64,000 bases of DNA from Bolinopsis microptera (lineage: Eukaryota > Ctenophora > Tentaculata > Lobata > Bolinopsidae): positions 22,130,828 to 22,194,827 of the forward strand of contig NC_087076.1 in NCBI RefSeq assembly GCF_026151205.1, written 5' to 3'. Shown one piece after another: positions 45,571 to 54,900 of the stretch; position 1 is the first letter of the stretch, and each line of letters starts with the position of its first letter. Below the pieces are notes generated by a model, which ran no database searches, was not told the DNA's origin, and saw nothing but the letters and a program-made list of their open reading frames with translations. A program made the translations under genes and the position numbers.

Positions 45571-45592
45571 ACGAGCCGCCTCTGATTATTGT

Positions 45593-46271
45593 ATCCTTGA
45601 TAGAATGCATATTCTCCGTTATCACCACTGATGTCAGTATCCATTTCATTAAACTGACCCCTATGGTAATTCACATCCGATCCAGGTTCTACCTTAATCT
45701 TTACTGTGTCTAACTCCATTCTGGATCTACGACAAAATACAGCGTCACCGAAACACCTCTTCAAACATTCCTCAATTGCTTTACTTGTCAACTCTTGAGT
45801 CCCCATTGCAGCTTTGATCAATATCTGTTGATCTTTGGTCAGGTTGGCCTGAGTTAACAACCTGTATGCCAACATCCCATCATGATAAATATCTTTCGTG
45901 TCATTAAACAACTCTCCGATCCGGTTCAATCGTCTCTTGAACTCAGCGATATATTCTGCCATTTTCATTTGTTCCGGTCTAACAAACTTTTCTAGATCTT
46001 CAATACCTAGAAATATACTCTGAGTATTATCCTCTTTAAAATACTTATCAAGCTCTGCCATCAAGTACTTCAAACCTTCAGTCTTCTTGAGCTCTGTCAC
46101 ATCTAAGCGTGTTGCAAAATCTCTTGCCTTGAAATCCTGGATCCTCAAGACACACACCGCTGCCTGCTTAGCAGCTGCTATTGAAGTTCCCAACTCCCAG
46201 ATGCCGACTTCACGTTTCCACTTCAAGTAATCCATCCCCTCTGTCAACAAAGGTGGTTGGTCTCCTCCCAT
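45593..46271 (-). CDS. Gag N-terminal part of the TR-GAG element
   Basis: Starts at Met 46271, 30 bp from the LTR. Pattern: YLKWKREVGIWELGT, then a capsid-like helical region (FLGIEDLEKFVRPEQMKMAE, a mid-region MLAYRLLTQANLT) that matches the common Gag of Copia-like elements in cnidarians and other aquatic animals (WKKEv.iW.....; MLAYRLL..ANL). The frame is cut at 45592 by the hAT insertion and continues at 28676. Confidence 0.75.
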
Positions 46272-46285
46272 GTCTTTATCTTTTC

Positions 46286-46299
46286 TTTACCTGCTACCA
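46286..46299 (-). promoter_or_regulatory. Primer-binding site
   Basis: On the minus strand, one base inside the LTR, TGGTAGCAGGTAAA begins. TGGTAGCAG is complementary to the 3' end of initiator-Met-type tRNA, a primer commonly used by Copia elements. Confidence 0.6.
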
Positions 46300-46300
46300 A

Positions 46301-47063
46301 TGATAATAAGATAAACACGATATTATAAAACTGGAATAATTAAATTTAGATAATACACAATACTATCTACTTGAACAATGATAATGAGAGAATACACAAT
46401 ATTGTACTACGTGAAACTTTCCTAGTCAATTGCTTTACAAAATAACACACTCCACTACGCACTCTCACTGCAATGACTAACAAAGGTAAATAGTAATTCA
46501 ATATATAATAACTCAATTACTTCAATTATATAAAGTATCCAAATCACTATCAATCAATGTAACTTCTCTACTACAATACACCGACACTATTACTTGTCTT
46601 CTGTTGAGATCTCTACAATACACCGACACTATTACTTGTCTTCTGTTGAGATCTGTGGAGTTCTTCTCTGAAGTCCTTCGTACTGGAATCTATCTTAAGT
46701 ACAATCCAATTGACTTATATTCACCGATAGTCCACACTGGTCACACCGACCGTACACTGTAATCTATCTTTTCACCGATAGTACACACACTGGTCACACC
46801 GACCGTAAACTGCAACTGTAATCTATCTTCTCACCGATAGTACACACTTGTCACACCGAAGAACACGACTCCTAACACAAGTCCACCAACATACAACCGC
46901 AACTGGCGTGGCTAGCAGCACTGGTACACCGTAGAGCAACCACCAACGTCGAGTAGACGAATAGCCTCCAAGATCACATCATTTTCCTAGAATGGATTAG
47001 ATTCCGTTAGTATGGTATTTAATGAATAATGATGTACTTAATTATATAATATCATCATTAACA
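46301..47063 (-). repeat. LTR (5' LTR in element orientation)
   Basis: Near-identical partner of the LTR at 25521-26283. The element promoter should lie here, reading leftwards into the gag start at 46271. Confidence 0.95.
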
Positions 47064-48113
47064 TTTTTCTCGATCAGACGCATGGTCGACACTCGAGCAT
47101 TAACAACAAAAACCATGCTCAAGCTTATAGACAGCCTCGTTAAACCAGTCGCTACGCATGCCTGTCAGATATGGCTACCGTGTACAAAAATGGCAAAGGA
47201 GATGGCTTGTGCTGATGGTTCAAGACAGAACCTTGCTAGAGCTGCAACAAAGGACGCACTTGAGACAGCACACCTGAAAATGCTGAAGTGGGTGCTCGGC
47301 TTACACAAGAAAGCTAACAACAACTTCTGTTACGGAGATACGGGCAGGTTACCATGGGCCCTGTCGGTACTACCACAATGCCTGATATACTTCGACAGAT
47401 TGTCTCAGACATCACCCGACGTGAGCAGCGTCAACTTTCTTGTAAATCAGACATTCCAAGAGCAGAAGAATCTAAACTTCTCTTGGTATAAGACCTGGAA
47501 CTCGATCGCTCAGTCTGAATCCAAAGCGGCCAAATTCGCTCGATCCGACCAACGCAGAGCAGAGGGAACGACCTCAACTGCACATGGAAATTTGGTCGAC
47601 CACTTTGTAAAAGATTGGAGAACAGATTTAGCATCCCAAAAGAAAATGCAATTTTACTGCACTATCAAACAGGTATTCGGAGAGGAGCAGTATCTCAATC
47701 TAAAGAATAGTCAATGTCGCATGCACATAGCAAAAATCCGCTCCAGTAGCCATGACCTCCTTATTGAGAGAGGGAGATACACAAAAGAAACTGGAACGTG
47801 GACGAGAGCCTGCAGATTCTGCTGCAACAAGGAGAACGTTCAAGGCTTAGAATATCTCCCCTTTTTCGAAGGAACAATCATTGAAAATGAAGAACACTGC
47901 CTCACTGAATGTCCAATGTACCACTCAGCGAGACTCTCACTGTCGGAAAACCTTAAGAGTCTTTTGCTGCTCAAGGAATACGGAGCTATCATGAATTCTG
48001 CCCATGTGCAAGAACTGGGCAAATTCCTTTGCAACTGCCACCGCATCAGGAACCCGAAAAAGACGCCAATACTGCCTGTCACCCCATCAGGACTACCAAC
48101 TCAACAGACATAA
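47064..48113 (+). CDS. LINE B ORF2, right part: C-terminal domain
   Basis: Continues the LINE B protein after the LTR element: MLKLIDSLVKPVATHACQIW matches the corresponding LINE A segment (VLKLFDALVVPIVTYGCQVW). A cysteine/histidine-containing C-terminal region follows (CRFCCNKENV...NEEHCLTECPMYHSAR), a zf-RVT-like ribbon. The reading frame is open to a TAA at 48111-48113. Confidence 0.85.
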   Translation, partial: FFSIRRMVDTRALTTKTMLKLIDSLVKPVATHACQIWLPCTKMAKEMACADGSRQNLARAATKDALETAHLKMLKWVLGLHKKANNNFCYGDTGRLPWALSVLPQCLIYFDRLSQTSPDVSSVNFLVNQTFQEQKNLNFSWYKTWNSIAQSESKAAKFARSDQRRAEGTTSTAHGNLVDHFVKDWRTDLASQKKMQFYCTIKQVFGEEQYLNLKNSQCRMHIAKIRSSSHDLLIERGRYTKETGTWTRACRFCCNKENVQGLEYLPFFEGTIIENEEHCLTECPMYHSARLSLSENLKSLLLLKEYGAIMNSAHVQELGKFLCNCHRIRNPKKTPILPVTPSGLPTQQT

Positions 48114-48877
48114 TACAGATCAACCATCATTATGCAGATTTCACGATCAGTTGTACGAGCATGGAACACTAGTGATTACTGTTTCCAGTACGTTGTGACT
48201 GCGAGTGGGAGGACTGTTCGAGTATGAATGTGTCTTTTGTGGACTCGAATACTGATATCGCAGTTTAGTGATCATTGAAGTTGCCTTTTACTACTTCCTC
48301 TTATGTTAAATTATTATTTCAGCAATTATTTCTATTTCGGTTGTTTGTACGGGAGTTAGATTTTAAGTGATTTTGTTTTAAATTTTCATGATTCTTGAAA
48401 TTCGAATTTTACTTACTCTAGGTATGTTATTCATTCATGTATAGTCGAGACGATGGTGTTAGTGCCATCTCCGACAACTTTACGTTTAATTCCGTTTAAT
48501 TCCGTTTAATTCCGTTTAATACGTTTTACGTAATTATAAGGCGCAGTTTCTGTTTATATCTCCGCCAAAAGCATCACATTTTAGCATTAATGCGCGTAGC
48601 TTGTCTTTCCCTTTATCAACTGTTTTCACTGTCGCGCCTTCCTGAAGTTACATTAATCAGCCTGTACACTGAAATTAGTACTAGTAGTCTGCTTGCTGTA
48701 GTATTAATAGAAAACAATTAAAAATTGTCAAGGAATTGATTGGAAATGAAATTACACAAAATGTATTTAAATAATACAACTTAAACTGACTGGTGTCCCA
48801 CTGGATTGAAGGTTTGTATCAACTACCAGCCACCAACAGTTGTTCCCGGAAGTAATATTTCCAAGTTACATACATTT
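48114..48877. other. LINE B 3' UTR, terminal repeat, then unannotated DNA
   Basis: 48114-48481 is 3' UTR. TTCCGTTTAA repeats occur at 48482-48525. I see nothing in 48526-48877. Confidence 0.5.
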
Positions 48878-48959
48878 GTCATACGTTGTATGACCCGCCG
48901 CGCACGAGTGCGCGGCTCCCCCTGTATCGTCAGGACGATAAAGTGGAACGACCGTGGGG

Positions 48960-50570
48960 GTCACCTTTAGCCTCACGGATTACTTTAGGACTTAAAGCTG
49001 TGTATAATAAAGGTATCAGTTACTCTAATATGATTCCTAAAGTTGCAGGGGTTAATAGGAATTGGATTATAGACAATAATATTATAAACTGTTTTGCTAA
49101 TACAGATTTTGCTAGGAACATACAGACTTACGATTTTAGTACTCTATATACTAATCTTGACCATTCTAATATTAAGACAGCTCTTTTTAGTGTTATTAAG
49201 TTGATATTCAAGCATGCTATAAATGTAAATATATTTCAATTTATAGTAAATCTTTTGCTTGGGTCAATAAACCAAGGGATAATACTTTTTCTTTCGACGA
49301 GAACTCTTTTATCGAAGCAGTTAATTTTCTGATCGATAATTGTTATTTTACTATGGGTAGCCAAGTTTTCCGCCAAATAATTGGTGTTCCTATTGGAGTA
49401 GATCCTGGTCCTTATATTGCTAATCTTACTTTGTGGTACTATGAGAATGGGTAGTACCTTGAAAAGTTATACAAACGTGACTATTTCAGTGCTAGGATAT
49501 TAGGTAAAACCTTCAGGTTGATCGATGATATCACGTCTATTAATTCAAATGGTGTTTTTGGTCAGCATGTCGGGAATATCTATCCCACTAGCCTAACTTT
49601 GAATAAAGAGAATGATGAAGATTCTAGTGCTAATGTATTAGATCTTAACAGAGGCGGCTATTGAGGGCGTCCAGGCGTCCGTGGACGCCTTAAAATTATT
49701 ATCTGGTGGCTGGTGCTTAAAATAGAAATAATAATTAGTAATAGTGTAAAGTGTTAGGAAATAACAAATCGCAATATAAAGGTCTTCATTTACTATCATA
49801 CGTTTTAATGTAAGCGCACGCATGATCTTCGTGAAATTTTGTGTTGTAGGGAGTCCAATCCTACCAGTACCTCTGGACTACTCAGCCGCGCAGTTTTAAC
49901 ACATAGTTAATTGTAAACGTTACAAAGCACATCGTGCGCATCCCACTACAGGTAATCTATTATGATTTGCCTCAATTTGGGGGTCCAGGACCCTTTGCAA
50001 TTTGACTGCTATATGATACTACGCGGCTGAGATCGTACACGTGTGGTGTCCTGTTTCACCCATGTTATAAGTTTCTGTTTTTGTTTAGTTGTTTGCTGTC
50101 GCCTGTAAAGTGTTACACATTACATTTACAAGGCCCTGTGTGTAATGTAATCGGTAGTTTGGACGGATTAGCTTGAGCCGGCTCCCAAGCCCCCATCGAT
50201 TGGACCCCCAACAAAACTGCCAGCCAGCTCCCACGAGCCGCCTCTGGATCTTAATGTGAGTATTGTTGATGGTAAATTTAAAGTTAGCGTCTATGATAAG
50301 CGTGACGATTTTCCGTTTCATATCGTCCAGTTTTCTGGTATAAAGGAAGTAATGTTCCACGGAGTACTGTGTTAGGTGTCTTTCTGTCACAAATTATTCG
50401 ATATTTTAGAATATGTTCAGATATTGATGGTTTTGCTGATAGACTGAGGAATATCGTAGATAAGTTTGTGAGTTTAGGGTTTAAAAAGAAATTGCTGAAA
50501 TCTCGCGTCGGTTTATATCTATTTCCAAGAAGCATGATTTTAGTAACAAATACGGTAATATTGATGATCT
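48960..50570 (+). pseudogene. Penelope-like reverse transcriptase fragment, split by a hAT MITE
   Basis: WIIDNNIIN and then YDFSTLYTNLDHSNIKTALF match the Penelope-like RT motif (FDFSTLYT.IPH). After frame changes near 49300 come FRQIIGVPIG, RLIDDITSIN (the YIDD equivalent) and YPTSLTL. After the MITE (49649-50246) the sequence resumes with VYDKRDDFPFHIVQFSG, GVFLSQIIRYFRICSD and LGFKKKLLKSR. Several frame changes, a stop at 49452-49454 and the insertion make it inactive. No GIY-YIG endonuclease is visible. Confidence 0.75.
49649..50246. mobile_element. 598-bp non-autonomous hAT (MITE-like)
   Basis: Starts CAGAGGCGGCT and ends with its reverse complement. It is flanked by an 8-bp duplication GATCTTAA (49641-49648, 50247-50254). 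Its left end continues GGCGTCCAGGCGTCC as in the right end of the 16.9-kb hAT, and its right end matches that element's left end (CAGAGGCGGCTCGTGG, 16 bp). It has no coding capacity and was presumably moved by the same transposase. Confidence 0.92.
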
Positions 50571-51100
50571 CAATACTGTGTTTGACTGAGGGCTTTACTT
50601 ACACTCATTTACTGGGCCGCGCTCAGCCTGTCATTCCGCCGAATCTCTATTATGTTTATGAACATAATACATAATAGCCTGAGCTCCCCAAGTAAACACT
50701 CATCCGTGAATTGCTATCTATTTGTGCTTGACAACAGTACGGGGTAGTTTTGGATTGCAGTGTTTGTTTTGTGTCAGTCTATAATATACTTTTGGTGGAT
50801 TTAATACTCGTCTGATATTACTTGATTTTAAAATTTATTTTATACACTGTTCAACGTAGGTTAGATATTTTTATGATTTTAATACACTAAATTATTTATA
50901 GGAAAATTTATTGTGGGAAGGTGAAAGTTGGGCCCGTAATGTTAATATAAACCACCAATGCTACATCTTTTAACGGGTGATACTCGTAAAATTTATCTGT
51001 TCCATCGACGAGTCCAACTTGGCGCGCGTAGTTTATAAACCTACAATACATCTTAAGTTGTAGAACCACAAAAACTCGCCTCTTTACTGTGTATACATAG

Positions 51101-51288
51101 GGCTGTGTGCATGTTTGATGTTGTCCAACACCATCGCCATCTTTGAGGCTTGAGCTCGTATGATTGCAGACCACAATTTCGATTTTATGTATGCCAAGAG
51201 AGCCTTCGTCCATTGGTACGTAAAAGAAGGTATGGAGGAGGGGGAGTGCTCTGAGGTTAGGAAGGATCTGGCTGCTCTGGAGAAAAAC
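51101..51288 (+). pseudogene. Alpha-tubulin C-terminal fragment
   Basis: The frame reads LMLSNTIAIFEA, an in-frame TGA (51151-51153) where tubulin has Trp, then [20 protein letters not shown] and RKDLAALEK, the near-universal alpha-tubulin helix H11-H12 region. It stops exactly where the right inverted-repeat arm begins (51289). Similarity left of 51101 is poor. No intron. It is a broken retrocopy or captured exon. Confidence 0.85.
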
Positions 51289-51343
51289 GACGATACAGGG
51301 GGAGCCGCGCACTTCGTGCGCGGCGGGTCATACAACGTATGAC

Positions 51344-51953
51344 AAGTGTCGACTACGTTTACTTAGTTTCAGTATACTTTATCCCTACCGTTTTATTACA
51401 TTTTTGACTTTATTTACCTATCACTATACATATTTAATCTTAAATTATCATTTTAGAGGAACTATGTAAAAGGGGATCGTTGCTAGCGTCGAAACTGTTT
51501 TAACCCTACTGTACTCAGTTGAAAGTCTGATAGCATATGTTCTGTTTGATTTGACCAAACTAATGCCTTTCATTGCTTTATAACAATTTAACTCGGTCCA
51601 AATAAAAAAAAGCTTCGTTCACGTTCCTAGTCCTGACACAAGAGTCATGGATCGGGAAAAAAATGTATATTACAATAAATATAATAAGTATTCTGAATAA
51701 ACATATAATGAATATCAATAATTACTGAATCGCAGTCTCTTTCTTTTAGTTTTATTTTTTATTAAAGCATTAAAAGTTGTCTAAAATATTAAAATTTTAA
51801 ATATCAAAAGTTTAATTATAGATTACAAATTTATAGATTCGTCAGGGTTTTTGAGTTGTTATTTTTCTATCACATCCCGATAAAACACCATGTTAAAATA
51901 GTGTTTTGTACCGTAGAACCATTCAAGCCCACAACAATTTTAGATGCTCATAT
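51344..51953. other. 3' flank of the host gene, nothing else seen
   Basis: AT-rich. It may include the 3' UTR of the minus-strand gene ending at 51954. Confidence 0.5.
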
Positions 51954-54900
51954 TTACAGCAAACATGGGAGAACGACGAGGAAAATTAAGCTGACTTTCA
52001 GGGCTGCTGCATCAGAGTAGTTTTGGTTGTCTCCCTGTTCATCTTCTTCTGAAGGGAAATTTAATTTAGTAAAAGATACCTTCATTCTAGAAAGATATCG
52101 GCATGATCTATTTTTTATGGCTTTGACTAATTATTGCAAGGCCACGAACAGACACAAATCTTACATCTTACATTCATATTTGGAAACTATAAACAAGTAA
52201 TTACAACTATTCGATTATCTTAGTTCGCTTAACTCCTGTACGTTAAACTGTTAATTTGTCCTTCAATGTTAAAAAATTTAACTGAATGGGTAAGATAATA
52301 TCGAATGGAACCGACAAAATACTGGCACTGCAAAATTATTCATCTTCCTGATGGACGATTCTTCTATTCATAGGTGAAGCCTGATATAATAAAGTTTTTA
52401 GGACACAGTAGAAAATAGGTATCATATTCTGAGTGTGCGACAAAGTTTACCGAATCTTGCCTTATAACCGTCAAATCCCTGCTCTTTAACCAATGATGTT
52501 TTATGATTGTTAGATTGATCTAATTAATAATCTACTGCATTTTAGGATAAGGAATACTATACTGTTAACTTAAACTATAGGCAGCTATAATAGTTAACAG
52601 ATTCACAAAAATGTAAAGTTGCAACATTATAGTGCATAACAACAATAAAGTTTCTTTGTTGAGAACTTCTGAACATGCTTGGTTAATATTTCTGTATGCG
52701 TACCAATAACCTCAACTTCCAATGAACATGTCCATTAATAAAAATAGAAAGTCCTGGCTACCCGCCAGTTTTGCATCAAACTACCGACAAGCCCCCCTCC
52801 ACCCGTCGATAAACATCATAACTTATTTGGTATATCTACTCGACTGAAAAAGTGTCTTTGGCGACTATGATCCGTGTTTCCAGTGTCAGATGTAGCAATG
52901 TGATAGTATTATGTTGCAATCAGTAAATTTAATAATTTAGAATAACCAAGAAACACGCTAGAAGAATGACAATCAGAATATTTGTTCATGGTAATGTTGA
53001 ACAAAGCTAGCTGGCACGATGTTCCCCCTAATCATAATGAATGTTTTTAAAACATTTAAAATATAATTTGGAACATTACAGTAACGTTATTCAAATCTCA
53101 AACAGAAAAAAGTATATTTCAAAGCTTTGTGTTTTGATCATATTTAACAAATATTTTTAGTACGGAAGAACGAGCTCTAATGGATGCAGTTATCACCACT
53201 ATTAGTCTATCTGATGTAAACAAACTTATGGACGAAAACATAAATATTGTAAAGAAGATTCTCGAACTTTATCAGAATATGTAGTTGGTGGAACTAATTA
53301 CTAGTAGTACTCAAGTACTGGAACGCCATTAACGTGCAATTGTTCATGTGTTAAGTAAGGCAATGATTTATGTACCCAATCTTACTCTCGATGATTACAG
53401 CTGTCACGTAATGTCATCACCCCATAATAAGAAACCGAGTTAAAAATTGTCGAATACACTCTGATTGAATTATCATTTTTATAATCCCGACTAATATATT
53501 CTGAAAAGTAAATTACATTTTCGTAGTTAAAACGGAGCGAAAGTATGAAATCGCTCAATCCAAACACACTGCAAATTAATTCTAAATTCCCCTCGCGTAT
53601 CTAATTCTAATATTAATACTTGATAGGCAATCTTGACTCTTGAGGTCCACTGCCAAATTACCTAATTATATAGCAAATCTATTATGAGGAGAGAGAGAGA
53701 GCGAGAACGGGAGAGAACACCGACACAGTATCACATTTGGGTCACAAAATGATCAATTAAATCACTTACCACCAACCGATTTAAAAAAACCTTTATCATT
53801 TAGCTCCGTCAGAGTTTTCTCGGCACTATACCGAAAAAAATCAGCCCCGTAACTCTTACCGTTTTCTTGATTAAGCGTTCGGAAATTTCCCACAGACGCA
53901 CAAACACACAGACAGACACACACACACACACACACAAACACATCTTGAGATTATTTGTAATAGCAGGAACCCGTCTAACTACAATACTTACTATGGTACA
54001 CCCTGTATATATAATTTATATATATATATATACTTATTATTTATGTTTATTTGCTTACAATTATTGCATTTCTAAGATTAAAATGAATTTAAGGATGAAC
54101 CCTTCGGTCCCTCAAATTTTAAGGAAACAACAACTTACTGAATGTGCAGTCACTTTCTTGTGTTCCTGCTCCAGAGGCTACCCCTTTTCCAGTTGGACAG
54201 GCAGTGCAGGTAGGATCTGTGTTTGCTGGTGCACTCCATTCATCTGCCGGACAGTCTGTACAGCCAGTTGTCTGATCCAGAAACTGGCCCTCAGCACAAT
54301 CGTCTGCAAGTATAGTCGAGTTTAGATTATGGGTAGAGTGGACCGCTGCCAGTGTCTTTTTTTCCCAAACAAAAGGAAATGATATTAAATTGATTGACCG
54401 TCTGCAAATGCAAAATGATACCGATAATGAACTCGGTCGCTCGCTTTTTTTTCACGAAAACAGCAATTTTCAGTGATTTTAGCAATTTTATATCAATTTG
54501 GGCGTGTCGCAACTTTTCGATTTTCAACTTCAAAACTAGCCTAATGCACAATTTAGACCTACAGGAGGCAGAACTGAGCTCCAAAACCCAAGGCATGGCC
54601 CAACACCAGAGAATAATAAATCGCAAAATTGGCGTTTTTATAAAATTTTCTTCAAAAAAGCACTAACTTCAATGACAATAGCAAATATACTTATGAAGGA
54701 GCAAGCTAGGAAATTTTACGGTAGGTTTTCAGAATGCTTCAACAATTATTGAACTTCAAAGTCTCCTCAAATTTTGAATAAAATTATTCCTTAATAATAA
54801 GGAGGCCTCTATACGGCCTCTATACAGCCTCTATACGGCCGTATAGAGGCCGTATAGAGGCCGTATAGAGGCCGTATAGAGGCCGTATAGAGGCCATATA

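Larger units (their letters stand above)
28677..45584. mobile_element. 16.9-kb hAT DNA transposon with nested and captured sequences
   Basis: Perfect 14-bp TIRs CAGAGGCGGCTCGT (28677-28690) and its reverse complement (45571-45584) are flanked by 8-bp target duplications ATTATTGT (28669-28676, 45585-45592), the hAT signature. Inside are a hAT transposase gene on the minus strand, LINE D, an oxygenase-gene fragment, a 29-bp repeat array and a zinc-knuckle gene with a giant minisatellite. Subterminal sequences match those of the 598-bp element at 49649-50246, so this is one family. Confidence 0.9.
25521..47063 (-). mobile_element. LTR retrotransposon encoding only Gag-protease (TR-GAG-like), disrupted by hAT
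   Basis: TG...CA LTRs of 763 bp flank it (25521-26283 and 46301-47063), with a 5-bp TTTTT target duplication (25516-25520 and 47064-47068). Orientation is minus. Removing the 16.9-kb hAT leaves about 4.6 kb. The only long ORF is Gag-PR (682 codons with stop) and it would be uninterrupted apart from the hAT. No RT, RNase H or integrase lies between the protease and the polypurine tract. It is therefore non-autonomous by design or deletion, and needs a relative for mobility. Gag style and the PBS suggest Copia (GalEa-like) affinity, which is inference. Confidence 0.88.
23530..48525 (+). mobile_element. LINE B, split by a nested LTR element
   Basis: The left part is 23530-25520 and the right part is 47064-48525. 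The left part ends at residues RAFF and the right part resumes SIRRM with the same reading frame once one TTTTT copy is removed. The element is 5' truncated inside the endonuclease and ends with (TTCCGTTTAA)n at 48482-48525, a CR1-like type of 3' end. Confidence 0.85.
48878..51343. mobile_element. Composite bounded by ~55-bp inverted repeats: Penelope-like RT plus alpha-tubulin fragment
   Basis: 48878-48931 and 51289-51343 are near-perfect reverse complements. Each arm contains two hairpins: GTCATAC/GTATGAC (7 bp) and GCCGCGCAC/GTGCGCGGC (9 bp). Between them lie a Penelope-type RT fragment on the left and a tubulin pseudogene abutting the right arm. No transposase inside and no TSD recognised. 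Confidence 0.7.

Noticed and set aside
48878-51343. Hammerhead ribozyme in the Penelope-like element
   Set aside because: Penelope elements often carry one, but I could not find CTGATGA plus GAAA in the right order around the arms.
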